In this document: positions 22,554-34,900 of the stretch, piece after piece
Layout of the letters: every line of letters starts with the position of its first letter
Position numbering within the stretch: the first letter of the stretch is position 1
Source of the DNA: Geosiphon pyriformis
Lineage: Eukaryota; Glomeromycota; Glomeromycetes; Archaeosporales; Geosiphonaceae
Reading direction: 5' to 3'
DNA length: 64,000 bases
Assembly (NCBI GenBank): GCA_016748015.1
Contig: JAAOMT010000777.1
Coordinates: forward strand, 477,393-541,392
Program-made: the position numbers and the translations under genes
The notes under the pieces: model-generated
The model's input: only the letters and a program-made list of their open reading frames with translations
The model's database searches: none
Told to the model about the DNA's origin: nothing

Positions 22554-25233
22554 ATAAAAAAACATATATATATAAATTAAAATTCAGAATTTTGTTACTA
22601 AAATTCATTTATTTTTTTATATTTAAAGTTAAATACAATTAGTATAATGTTTTTAGAATTTTTATGAATTAAATTAATTGTTTTTAATTATAATTATTAA
22701 TAATATATTAATATTTATTAATTATTATTATTATTTTTTCTTAAATTAAGAAATTATAATAAATTTAAAATTAATTAAAAGTAGCATAAACAATAATTTA
22801 ATAATTATAACAAGTAATTTAATATTATAATAGTTTAATAATAATAAAAAATATTTTAAAAAATTAATTTTACAAAAGATTATAACTTATTAAAAAAATA
22901 AAAAACAATATTAAATTTTGCTAATTGTAATTAAATAGTATAAAATAAACCAATTATAAATAAAAGTAAATATTATTAACTAAAAAAACTGTTATTAAGA
23001 ATATTAATATTCAAAAAGCTTTAATATATCTGTTTTTTATAAAAAAAGCTTAATAGATAAAATTATTAGTAAAAATATTAAAAAAATTTCAAATACAACC
23101 AAATCTTTAAAATTTAATATTATATAAACAAAACACTAAAAGTTATATTATTTTATCTAAATAAATTATTTATAATAATATTTAACAAATAAAAAAGCTA
23201 AATATATTAAATATATTTTAAAAATAATTAATTATAACTATTTTAATAAAGTTAAGCTATATTAAATAACATTAAATTACCAATACTCTTTAAAAAAAAC
23301 ACAAATTTAATATTTAAAACAAATAAATATCAATTTTATTAAGAATATATGTTTTATAATAATTAATAATATTTAAAATTCTATATTTTTAATATATTAT
23401 TATTTATTAAAACATAAAATCAAATTTAAAAAAATCAAAACAAAAACATTTTTTTAATTACTTTAATTAACTTAATTAAAATCTAATTTGTTGTTTAACT
23501 TAAACATTTTACCAACAATAAACAAAAGATTAAATCAAAAAATAATATAAAATTAATACTAAATATAATTTATAATATTTAAAAAAAAACATTAGTTTTA
23601 TAATTATAATTATTAATTAAACTTAATTTAAAATAATAATAATACAAATTGCTTTAAATTATTTTTAATAAGCAAAAAAATTAATATTAAAAAAATTATT
23701 AATACAAAATACAATAATATTTTAAATAAAACAATTTTTTTTACAATTAAATATGCTAAAAATATTGTTGAAATTATTTATTTACTTTTAATTAATATTT
23801 CGAATTTACAACTAATTTAAAAAATTTAATATTATATTTTATAATTTTAATAATTATTTAGTTATTTTATTTAATTGTTTAAATATTAAAATTATATATA
23901 ATATTTTTTAAAAAAAATTAATTTAACTAATTCTAAATTTTATTTAAGTTATTCAAAATTTATTTTTAATATCTAATAATATTTTTATTACTAAAAATTA
24001 TTATATTATTATAAACTATTTTAAATTCACATAAAACAATTAAAACAATATTAACAAAAACAATTTAAGCAGTTTATTATAGAATATGCTAACATATTTA
24101 CAATAATTTAAAAAAACTAATTTGTTTTAATACTAAATTTACATAAAAAATACCAAAACAAAATAATAACAAGCTTATTAAGTATTATTTTATTAAAAAA
24201 AAGATATAATAAATGTTTAATAATAGATTTATTTGGTTTTTAATAAGTTTATAAATAGTTTTTATAAAAAATTTGATCTTATATAAATTATTATTAATTT
24301 AACAGTATTATAATTAAAAATATTTAATTTTTATTACATATTAATAATATGTATTAAATAATTTAAAATATTTAAAATATTTTTCAACTTTTAACTTAAA
24401 AAGTAATATTAATAAATTACTTTAAATTTTAAAAATTGTTTAAAAACAATATTTATTATTCAAAAAAATATTAATTTAATATTATGTTTTTTAATTTATG
24501 CAATATATTAAAAACTTATATATATTGTTCATATTAAACTTTTGTAAAAATTAATAGTTGTTTATTTTAATAATATTAATATTTATTTTTTAATATTTAA
24601 AACTTATTTAATCTATTTATAAAATTTTTTTAATAATTATAAAAAACAAAATTAAAATTAAATAGTAAAAAATATTATTTTAAAAAAAAAACTTGGTTTT
24701 TTTAATCATATTATTAACAAAAATAAAATAAATTTGATTTAAAAAAGTTTAACAAAGTTTAATAATTTAAAATTTTTTAAATTAAAAATTCATAAAATTA
24801 GCTTTTTATTATAGAAAATTTATTAAAAATTACTAAATTTTTCAATTATTTACTTAATAAAAATATAAAATATTAATAAATAATTAAACAAAAACAGCTT
24901 TAAATATTTTAAAACAATATTAATAAAAATTTTAATTTTTACTTATTTAAATTTTAACAAAAAATTTTAACTAATTATTAATGTTTTTATATAATTTTTA
25001 GTATTATTTTATTTTAATTAAATAATAATAACAACAAAAAAAGTATAATATTTGTTAACAAAATTCTAAAACCAAATATTTCTTAACAAAATCAGAAACA
25101 ATAACAGTAATTTAAATTTTTAAATATTTTTAATAATAATAATATAATTATTATTAAATTCAAATAATTACACAAAACATTAAAACTTAATATTAAACAA
25201 TTTTGGTAAATAAAATTTTTAACCAATTATAAA
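22554..25233. other. Extremely AT-rich desert
   Basis: About 2.7 kb made almost only of A and T, with short runs of TTAAAA, TATTAA and AATATT and isolated G or C. I see no open frame, no homology to the neighbouring elements and no clear tandem unit. It may be fully decayed transposon DNA or a structural AT block; neither can be shown from sequence alone. Confidence 0.7.
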
Positions 25234-25235
25234 TA

Positions 25236-25258
25236 CAATAAACTCTCTTTATAATTAC
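25236..25258. repeat. Left terminal inverted repeat, Tigger-like element
   Basis: CAATAAACTCTCTTTATAAT followed by TAC; pairs with 29478-29500 with a few transitions. A GACTATAAAGAGATA motif follows at 25284-25298 and is repeated several times near the other end. Confidence 0.75.
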
Positions 25259-25376
25259 ACTTTTTGGTTAGCACATTTGTGGTGACTATAAAGAGATAGA
25301 ACTATAAAAAATGATTAATATCTTATCATATGATCTATATATTATATGCATAATATAATAATCAATTATATATATT

Positions 25377-26936
25377 TTATTTAAAAAAGCTATCTATTTG
25401 CAACTGTTTTTTCTCTTCTTGAACTTTGAGAACAGCATTACAAATTAATGTTCTCAAAGTTTTAAAAAAGTCTGAATCAATTTTTTCACTATACTGCTCT
25501 TTACAATAGTGCAATGTATTTTCAAATGCAATTTTATCTTAATGTGTAAATAACAAAGACAAAAGTTCATCTTCATTTTTACTTTCTAAATTTTCATTTG
25601 CATTAGAATTTCCACTATACTTGTTGTTAATAAGATCCACAATTTCATCTTCTAAGGCATAAGTGAATAATGGTTCAAACTTGTCAATATTAATGAAGTC
25701 TATTGCTAATAGCTTGTTAATATTAATATGCTCAATAAAAACTTGTATTTCTTGTAGGAGTTCTTGTTCAATATCTAATGGATAGGCTGGTATTTGACTA
25801 TTATTTAGAATTTCTATATGATGCCAACAGTTTTGAATTGTAGTTGTTATTATCACTGACCACACATAAATTAGAAAGTCAACTGCATTATTTAATGTTA
25901 CTGTTGATATTGAAATCTTGCCATTATACTGATTAATAAGATGAAAAAGAAACAACTTTTGGTATTGTGCCTTAAAGAATGCAATAATTCTTGCATTTAA
26001 TAGTTACAAATAAAATGTTGTATTGGATGGTAGGTATCTAATCATAATATTAGATAATATGGAAGGTTTTCTATCATGGAGACCAGCATTATCAAGCAAT
26101 AGCAAAATCTTTTTTTTCTTGTGACCCATTTTTTTATTTAATAAATTAAGCCATTTACTAAAAATATCGGTTTACATCCATGCTTTTGTATTGTAATAAT
26201 AAGTAATTGGAAGTGCATTCATATTAATATTGTGAAAACATCATGGCTTTGCAGCTTTGTCAATAATTAAAGGCTGTAACTTGATGCTATCTGTTGTATT
26301 ACAAGCAAAAAATATGGTAATTTGACTCTTATTATGCTTGGTGCCAAAGATAGATCTTGTTGTCAAAGTTGTATTTGGTGGTATTCTAAAGAATAATACT
26401 GTCTTATCAGTATTGTAAACATTATTTAGATCATATTTCCTGATAATCTCATGCAGTTTTTCTTATTCCTCTGGTAAAATTTTCAAAGAAGCACTGTTTG
26501 CTTTATTATACATCTTAATGTGGTGCAAATTATGATGTTTCTTGAACTTTTCTAACCAACCATTTAATGTTTTAAAGTTATTTTCTTCCAGAAACTTTTT
26601 AGCAAACTTGAAAGCTTTCATTTGTAAAATTTTTCCAGTAAAAATACAGTTGGTAGCTAGTGCTCCAAGTATCCATTCTTCTAGTATATTATTTATCTTT
26701 GGAAACATCTTTTTCCTGTTCTTTGTCAATTGACCAAAGTTGTCAGATATATTCTTTTCAATCCATTGATCTGATTTTACAAGTATCTTTGTTACAGTAG
26801 AGCAGTCAATTTTTAGATTAAATATTTTGATAAGTTTATTTGCTGAGTAGTTAGAATGTTTTAGTTTGTACTGACAGAGAGCCTTTTTAGTTTTCAAGGA
26901 GATTGCTGCTCACTTTTGGTTTACATTTTTTGGCAT
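25377..26936 (-). pseudogene. Tigger/pogo-like transposase (CENP-B/DDE type), inactivated
   Basis: One reading frame of about 519 codons from ATG at 26936 (MPKNVNQK) to TAA at 25377. The N-terminal half has the CENP-B/Tc5-like helix-turn-helix layout (YSANKLIKIFNLKIDCSTVT; EEWILGALATNC; FKTLNGWLEKFKKHH). The DDE core reads VYNTDKTVLFF (first Asp), KILLLLDNAGLHD (second Asp) and, where the third Asp is expected, LLNARIIAFF with Asn (25995-25997). Premature stops fall near 26911, 26463, 26175, 26004 and 25539; all could come from C-to-T or G-to-A change. It cuts and pastes the element when active. Confidence 0.85.
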
Positions 26937-27104
26937 GTTAATAAGAACACACTTTTTATTGCATTTTGCTTTTATAACGCATTGATGTATATGTTATGTC
27001 TCAAACATCATTTTGTCTTATATCTAATTGGACATGTGAGATGTCTCATGTCATATAAAGCGCCTCAGATTATAAAAAGCAGCCAAATTATAAAAATAAA
27101 GGTT

Positions 27105-27380
27105 TTAATCCAATTGTAGGATTCTAAGTGCAAATGACAGATTCTTGGTAAAAAGAAATCTAATTTTGATAATGCATTTATGACACTTTTTGCCTCTTAC
27201 TCCCAACTGATAATCAATAATGAAGGCTGTCAATTTGATCCTCTGCATACTTGCATAATTGTATAGAAGATAGCACAATGTTATGTTGTCAAGCTCTCCA
27301 AATATAGCAATGCCTATATTAATTGAAATATTAATATAAAATACTTTGCACAATGTCAGGGATATTGGAGTAAAAGTCAA
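27105..27380 (-). other. Short open frame upstream of the transposase, unrecognised
   Basis: A 91-codon open stretch on the minus strand (starts MTFTPISLTLCKVF, with YNYASMQRIKLTAFIIDYQ and a CxxC-like KKCHKC). No family is recognised and there is no ribosome or splice context to judge it. It may be chance or part of decayed cargo. Confidence 0.15.
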
Positions 27381-27452
27381 CTGTAGTTTTTTAAAAAATG
27401 TTCAGATCATTATAAGTCATGAAATTTAATATGTAATATATATAGATATGCA

Positions 27453-28200
27453 ATGGCTTCTGAATTTATGTGGTCATATGTTGTTTTTAAAAAAAATCTA
27501 TCTGTTAAAGGTTACTTAAAATGGGCCCAAAATGAAACAAATCCTATGTTCAGGTTAAAGTATGAACAAGTCTTTTTTTATTTATAAGCAATTATTAACT
27601 TTTGCACTGGTGTTTGTTTCAATAGGTTTTCATTAAGACTTACAGTTAGATGAATGTTTGTACCAATTTGGTCTGCTTGGCACCATCCTATTTACCAATT
27701 AATTAAAATTGCCGATAAAAAACAATGGCTATGATTAAAGCCTGAAGTTTGCAAGCTGATTCAAAAAAGAATTGTAATTTCTTGATCTAAACTTTCAAAT
27801 CAACATTAAGGCCATAATGCAATACTTAAAGAAATTAACAAAATGCTCAAATCATTGATTTTTTCTACACCTTTACAATGGTATTGAGAAATTGCAGTGC
27901 ATAACTGTATCAAATTTGAGAGATTGCATACTAACCTCTTTAATGTTATTGGATATTCTAAAAGTGAAATATACAGGTCTCATATACATCTTAGCTTTAT
28001 TGCTAAATCAATTCAATTTTGAGTTCAGATAAAAAAGACACAGTTTGTAAATCCAAATGTCTCTAATCATGTTTTTCGTAATATTGGCCATAAATTAATT
28101 AAGCAAAGAAATGAAAAAATTCAGTGAAATTGCACGGATGAAAAAAATAGACTTTCTTAAAGCAAGATGAATTAAAAAAACATTATTAGGTATTTGAAAA
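27453..28200 (+). pseudogene. Decayed ORF inside the Tigger-like element, opposite strand
   Basis: From an ATG at 27453 (MASEFMWSYVVFKKNLSVKG) one plus-strand frame runs about 240 codons with protein-like composition (YLKWAQNETNPMFRLKYEQV; FERLHTNLFNVIGYSKSEIY; FVNPNVSNHVFRNIGHKLIK), broken by TGA and TAA codons of the kind derived from CGA, CAA or TGG. Charged and aromatic residues are evenly spread, unlike random AT-rich DNA. I do not recognise the family. It lies head-to-head with the transposase gene and could be cargo or a relic of another insertion. Confidence 0.4.
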
Positions 28201-28820
28201 CCAATTCCAGTAACAAGTGAAGAAGCAGATCATCAAAAAATGTAAATTTATTAATAAAATCACAACTATTACCTATTATTAACTTTCTAATACCTCTTTT
28301 AAGTGATCATGTTTTCAAAGCTTATTAAGTTAATTGTGTGACAGCCTAATAAATATTCTTCAAAAAGTTAGAAATATATTGTATTGTATACAGTTTTGTT
28401 TACTTTGGGTTAGGTGTATTACCATTTATAATTGGTATTTTTAAAACATGATATGTTAAGTCTAGGTCTGAATCTCTATTCTGTATGATTATGTTTGGAT
28501 TATGAAAAGCATTCAACATGGATTTATTTGCTCTAAAAAAGTTGATTTTTATTACATCTTTAAAACTATCAGTCAAACTTTCACTTGTTAATACTAAATA
28601 TTGGTTGAATAATGAATATGATTGCTAGTATAGAGCCCTTTTTTAATTGCAGATGCCAAAGTTGATGTGAAAATGTATTTATTGGATATATATTAGATTC
28701 TCATGCTCTGAGTTTTATTACTGGTCATATTTTTTTTCCTAAGAAAAGATAAATTCAAACTCCATTCTTAGTTGATTTGTTTAAGCAATGTTTCATTAAC
28801 AAACTTGTTTCTGGAGGATT

Positions 28821-29225
28821 CTATTGGGCCATTATTCTTGCTTGTAGATCTGTTAATTTTTTCTCCCAATATGGAGAAAAAGTAATTTCATTAGCCAAAG
28901 TTTGGTCTAGAGTAACTTTATTGATACTTGTAGCAACAGTCTTCAAAACACTACCAGTCTCTGAAACACCACCAGTCTCTAAAGCACCAAAAGCAGCAGT
29001 ACTGTACCATATGTCAACTATTATTAAAACTCTCATAATATCCGCAAACAACAAGCCAAATATAATAGTTCTGTCATTGTTTTCTGATGGCAGTGGTGGC
29101 TTATAAAGAAAAAGAGTAATTGAATGTTGTAATATTTCAGAAATTTTGTTTAGTGTTCTATAATCATTTCTAGAAACTTCTCTAATTTTTTTTACTATCA
29201 TAAAAAGAATGATTTCCATTGACAA
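28821..29225 (-). CDS. Hypothetical 134-codon ORF at the right end of the Tigger-like element
   Basis: An uninterrupted minus-strand frame (MSMEIILFMIVKKIREVSR, LNKISEILQHSITLFLY, then NKVTLDQTLANEITF and WEKKLTDLQARIMAQ). Length is notable in this AT-rich DNA. A short repeated ETG/V motif is present in the middle (GALETGGVSETGS). The plus strand also has a 109-codon frame over the same DNA (28777-29106), so coding on this strand is not certain. No family recognised. Confidence 0.25.
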   Translation of the reverse strand: MSMEIILFMIVKKIREVSRNDYRTLNKISEILQHSITLFLYKPPLPSENNDRTIIFGLLFADIMRVLIIVDIWYSTAAFGALETGGVSETGSVLKTVATSINKVTLDQTLANEITFSPYWEKKLTDLQARIMAQ

Positions 29226-29311
29226 ATCAGAAAATCTCTTTGACTGTACATGTCTAATTAAATATGAGATGACATCTGATGTTCATATCTAATATTATAT
29301 GATTATAGTGT

Positions 29312-29493
29312 AACTATAGAGAGTGAAAATTACTTATATTCTGCTATCATATTTGTGGGGATAGGGACTATAAGGAGATATATATAGTAAAAATGACTAT
29401 AAAGAGATAATATTATATATAAATGGTTTTGGTTTTTAAAAAAATGTGATTATAAGAAGATAATGACTATAATCAGAGGGACTATAGAGAGAG
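29312..29493 (+). repeat. Subterminal repeat array, Tigger-like element
   Basis: A motif of the form GACTATAAAGAGATA recurs near 29312, 29366, 29395, 29448, 29465 and 29480, with one copy at the left end at 25284. Arrays of short subterminal repeats often serve as transposase binding sites in other DNA transposons; that role here is inference. Confidence 0.65.
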
Positions 29494-29500
29494 TTTACTG
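29478..29500. repeat. Right terminal inverted repeat, Tigger-like element
   Basis: Reverse complement reads CAGTAAACTCTCTCTATAGT, pairing with the left end at 25236. Followed by TA at 29501-29502. Confidence 0.75.
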
Positions 29501-29551
29501 TATATTGTTTATTATAAACCAATAAAATTACATATTAATATTAATAACTTT

Positions 29552-30985
29552 TTTTTTATTAAAGTTTAATAAGTGCAGCCCAATAACTACTTAGTATACA
29601 AAATCAAAATTGTGGACCCCAGCTAGATGTAATTCACGTATTTACTACATGTGACTAGTTATTTGGACTAATCAAAGTGACACTACACACTTATATAAAC
29701 AAATACCATATTAAACAAACTGGAAAAAAACAAACAAGGCCTACGAAAACCAAAACTCACTCCAAAAGAATAATCAATACCAATTAATCTAACTATGCTA
29801 TCTGACAAACTTTGCTCTGAGCTACAATACACCAATGACAACATCCTTGAGTCACTAACCAAATTATTTCTCTTCATGTCAGCCCTAAACTTGGACCTGA
29901 ACCCTCACAACTCAAAATGATAACACACATCCACATTTCGTACAAAGTTAACCAGAACTTAGACAGCTTCTTTGCAATCCACAAAAATCTGCACAGCTTC
30001 CTCAAACCACCCTGCTAGCACAAAACCTTTACAAAAAAGAGCATACAAGCCAATATTAGACACACATAAGAGAGATTATGGAAGGAACTAGAAGACAAAA
30101 ACCAGCCAAAAACCTCCAAGTTGACACATACTCAAATAGAATCTTCTTATAGAAGATGGATTCCTTGCCACAGATAAACACATAATCAGAGAACTCAACT
30201 TTTTTACAATGTAAACACAAAACCCCAGGGTAGTTTTTGTCATAAAGTCTCTTTCTAACCACAACAAACAGCCTACCATATACTGTTTTCATAAAATAGA
30301 AGCGCAAACTAGCCGAATGTTTACTTGTAAAACCTGAAAGCATACCCAAATCAGAATGCCAGATGGCCATAGTTCTAATTCAGTCAACATTACAAATTGA
30401 AAAACCACTCAGAATCTTAAAACCAGAACCAACTTCCCAGTACATGTAATTCACAGATCTAAAAATGTTCCAAACAAAGTGTCAAACATTACCAGAAATT
30501 GGCATGCCATTGGTCATTAAAAAATGTTCACACACATTAGTCAGTAAAAACAAAGAGGAATGAGCAGAAATGCCTACCAGTACATCTGCATGAACATTAC
30601 CCAGCACATTAGAGTGTTCTTTGACTTTTAACCAGCTTACAAAAATGTCTTTTTGAACAATTAAATTCACAATATGTCTTCTTTTCATCCAACAACAATT
30701 ACAAAAATCAGGGCCATTCAACCTTGACTCCAAAACACACACATCCAAGGCAGCTTGGCTGTCCAAGCATATCTCCACTAAACAAGAGGAAGGTATACAT
30801 TCAAGCACTAAGGCAACAGCCTGCAACTCAGCTATTGTAGAAGACAATAGACCTACAACTCTAATCCCAATGCCCAACCCAATCTCAAAAAAATGCCACA
30901 GCACCTCTAGTTATATTAACAGAACTGAGTTTCTTCAAAGAGCCATTTATGAAAACAAAAATAGAACTTGACCAGACCTCAAGCA
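29552..30985 (-). mobile_element. LINE retrotransposon, 3' end with RNase H (5'-truncated)
   Basis: On the minus strand, 30482-30950 encodes the RNase H end of a LINE ORF2: TIAELQAVALVLECI with the catalytic Glu, VEICLDSQAALD with Asp, FVSWLKVKEHSNVLGNVHAD with the H..N..AD signature. The first catalytic position, expected T-D-G-S, reads I-N-G-S just upstream (about 30948). Then 30056-30370 gives the C-terminal zinc-binding part (LCLHCKKVEFSDYVFIC). A 3' UTR and A-rich tail end near 29552. The rest of ORF2 and ORF1 are absent, as usual for a 5'-truncated LINE insertion. Confidence 0.75.
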
Positions 30986-31979
30986 AACCAATAACTTTTA
31001 AAAAAAAAGCAAGATTAATACTAAATAAATTATTATATTAACAAATTTTTAACAAATAAAATAACAATTTCAGAAAATTACAATAATTTTAAAATTATTT
31101 ACAATACTAAAATCATAATTTCTAAATAAAAATATTTTTTATATTAGTAAGCAAAACAATATTTTTTAAAAAACAATATTATTTAATATTAAAATTTTAA
31201 AAACTTAATTAATTTATTCAAATTAGTTTAAGAACATAAAAAACAATTTTATATAATATGTATTTAGCTTTTTTATTAATACATTTTAGAAAAAACAATA
31301 TAATTTAAAAAATACTAAAATACTATTTTTGATTATATATGCAAAAATACATTTAATAATATGTTGTAATAATTGTTAAAAAAAAAGAATTTGTTTTTTA
31401 AATTTAATTAAATTATTGTCTATTTTAACAAAAACCAATACATTATAATAGCTGTAAATTATTTTATAAGTAAAAAGTATTTAAAAACCAAATACAAAAT
31501 CAATAACAAATTTCATTTATAAAAAAATATTAATTGTTTAATTAATTTTTTATATAATTAAAAAACATATTTTGTAAACAATTTAATACCAAAAATTTAT
31601 TAATAATTCAATATTAATATTTTTATCATATTATTTTTAAACAAATAAACTTGTAAAATGTTTTAACAAAACTTTTTGTGAATTATTAACCAAAATTTTA
31701 ACAAAAATAAATAAAATATTTTTATTTTATTAATATTACTAATTTATAAAACACCAAAACAAAATACAACAAAACACACAATATTTAATTTAACTTATAA
31801 AAAAACAACAATATTACAAAAGAAACCTTTCAAAAAACTCTCCAATGAGTAATCAACAATTTCATAACTGAATTTGCATAATTATTTTTTACATAAAAAG
31901 TTTGTTAAAATTAAACAGATTTGCTTTCCCACATTGTACAAAAATAATAACCATTTTAAAAATCTATTTTACAGAAAAA
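30986..31979. other. AT-rich desert beside the Vps15 gene
   Basis: Almost only A/T with scattered C; no open frame or recognisable repeat. It ends abruptly within about 100 bp of the Vps15 stop codon, where base composition becomes normal. Confidence 0.6.
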
Positions 31980-34900
31980 CTAAAAATATCTATTATCCTG
32001 TAATTCCCTTGTGCAGATATTAAAATTCACAAAAACACTTTTATAATCCCCTCACGATCACTCGAAATCAACATGGGGAAAGGCAATTCAGTGATCTGGA
32101 TATCAGTCACACAATCTAAATGATTTTTCAATAATTGCTGTTGTTGTAAAGCAACCAAGCTACTACGACCACTGGTGCCTTTTTGTTTTATTGTTGATCT
32201 TTTGCCGCGTGAGGATCCCTCACCCTCGCGTGGATTACCTGTTGACGAGCCTGCAATTGCTACGCCCAGTCTGGCTTGGGGATGTGATTCGAGGTGTACG
32301 GATATTTGGTCAAATTGTTTGGTGCTATTTCAAAAAAATGATTGAGAACGAGTAAATTCAATTTTCCTAAACAGAATCGCGTGGAGACATGGTCTTGTGA
32401 AACCATAATTTACCTATAAGCTGGTTTAGCCTCATCAAGTTCTAAGCCGGAAATCACAAAAGAGTCTTGAATTTTACTCCTATCCCAAAACCGAATTTTG
32501 CGATCTGAACCAGCTGTTATCATATAATTGCAATCATGTGGGTATAAAACTGCCCTTATAGAATTATCAGCCGCGAAACTACTTTCATGTGCGGTGAAGG
32601 CACTACGCAAAATATCGCTAGGTCCTGGAGGATCGATAGCCTGCCATAAAATCAATAAACTAGGTCAGTATCAAAGTTTCAGCTGACTAAATCTCGAAAG
32701 AAACATCTATCAAACAATACTACCTTGAAAGTGTCCAAAGATACACCGCTCATTTTTTCGTCGCCGGTCCTGACACCATGAACTTCTTTACATTCCAGTT
32801 TCTCTATATCCCAGACAGAAACTTCATTTTTCCCAGCAGCAATTATGATCCAGGTTCGGTTTCGACCAGCCTGGGGATGTAGTAGAAGTCGACTGATTCG
32901 ACTTTTAGTTGGATGAACCCATGATCGTAGTTGAATGCGAAATCGGAGATCCCATAATGTGAAGATCCCTCTTGAGGTCCCTATCAAAAGCCATTTGTGA
33001 GATTGGTCCATTACCATTGCAGTTACAACACCATGGCTTCTAGGGTTTTCAAACGTCCATGAAATTGTCATTGTTCGCAAATCTAATCCAGAAATATTTC
33101 CTTTTGAAGTAGCATAGAGAAGGATGGACTCTTTGTTGTTGTCTACAAAATAAAAATGATTTGTGACCTTGAAGATATGATCGCGTTTACCATCATAAAC
33201 TCTCATATTTAGCAAATTTCAATTCACCTGTATAATAATGTTTCATAGACACAGCGAATTCACCTTCAAGATAGTATTCTCTTATGGTTTGGGGTTTTCC
33301 ATACTTGACCGAGTTTGTTCCCTGCGAACAATCAACAAAAAATATGTGGATGGTTCCATTTTTTGAAGCAGCCGCTATACTATGTGTATTTTCAATGAAG
33401 GTTATACACTTGACTGGGCTTCCTGTAATTATTTGATATACAAAAATAAACTTATTAAGCACGAATTCAACAAGTAAAACAAAATAATTTTCAGCGGGTG
33501 CACAAACCGAGATCATAGGTCAATCTTGAACGACTAGTAACATTTTTTTCTAATCGTGCACAATCCCATATTTTGATGGTTCCATCGTCAGAGGCTGACG
33601 CGAAAAAACTGTGATCGGGGGAAACACAAATTTGGTTGATAGTTGCCTTATGTTCGGTTAAATGAGCAACCAGTGTACCTAGAAATTTGGGAAGTTATAT
33701 TATTAAACAAAGATACAGCTCTACTAAAAATTTTTATTCCTCTTAAACCTTCTGGTCGCCAATTAACGATCGTCCTTATGGCGGTGGTTCCTTTAGCTAC
33801 TCGTCCTTGACGAGGTAGAACTTGTTTGGTCTTCTTTTCTCCAAATTCTGTAAGATATCAAGAAATGGCAATGAAAATTGTAATAGAGAAATTTAAACGG
33901 ATGGAAATACCTGTCATCTCTTCAGGGAGTTGTTGCAAATATTTGTGATCTAATAATGATTTGACATTTCGATCATTCCCATCTGATTTTTGAAGTATAT
34001 TAATCTTTTATCAATATTAAAAATAATAAGTTTTATTTGATTGTCGCCATCTTTAGAACCATATTCTCACCGTAAGTACTGGAGACATGAGCTCTAGGAA
34101 TCGCTCGTGGTTGGGTTGTTGTAGCCGCGTTAGTATGAACACCACTGCCATTCTGAGCGTTGCCTTGTTTCAAAATAGGAATTTCGGTATCACCCCTTTC
34201 CAAATTGCCTTTGGCCATGATTGTATTGGTACTAGTTGCGGGGGCCGCTTTTGGGCTTTCTAAGGTCTTGCCACCAGACAAATGTCGTTCGCGTAATGGT
34301 GTTGCGAAGGATGATGCGATGGAATTAGGGGGGCTCAAAGCGTGGTTTATCGTAATAGATAACTGGTTCTTGGGGGGCGTGGAAGGAATAACAGGTAGAT
34401 TCGGTACCACGGATATGGGTGTTGTGGCCGTTCTCTTACCCGCATTTTTGGTACTGAATTCATTTCGCGAATCTTCTGTGCCAGACATGACTCGGCGATG
34501 ACGGCTATCTTGGCGGATGGCTGACACATTGTATTCACTACTAACACGCGGCAGTGCGGATGACCCGGACTGATCATTGAGCGATAGCTTGCTGCTCAAA
34601 GCTCCTGGCAAACGGAAAGGGTTGGTCCTAGAAATTGTATATATATATTTATGCACACACTTAGCCGAGTTATAATGCTATAAATTTAAACCTATATTGT
34701 TGTGAAATGACAGTTGCCTGGGACGAGGAGCCTGTAAAAAGGTTAAGTAGAAAAAACCGATGAAGTTTGAATTATTTTCTTCATAGACAACTATTTTTCA
34801 GATTTTAACTGAAATTGAGATTACCACATTATCTTCTGGCGAACTAGTCAAAAAAACGGTGTATGGCAATAATTTGTGCTGCTTCATATCAATTTTTCCA

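Larger units (their letters stand above)
25236..29500 (-). mobile_element. Tigger/pogo-like DNA transposon (decayed)
   Basis: Left end CAATAAACTCTCTTTATAAT and right end (reverse complement) CAGTAAACTCTCTCTATAGT form terminal inverted repeats, each directly flanked by TA (25234-25235, 29501-29502), the target duplication of the Tc1/mariner-pogo superfamily. Inside on the minus strand is a single-frame CENP-B/DDE-type transposase with premature stops. The 4.3-kb size exceeds a simple Tigger, because about 2.3 kb upstream of the transposase holds other decayed coding material. Confidence 0.85.

Noticed and set aside
28777-29106. 109-codon plus-strand frame in the Tigger-like element
   Set aside because: Overlaps a longer minus-strand frame (28821-29225); neither has a family match, and only the longer one is listed, at low confidence.
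34160-34501. 113-codon plus-strand frame
   Set aside because: Antisense of the Ser/Pro-rich linker exon of the Vps15 gene between HEAT and WD40 parts.
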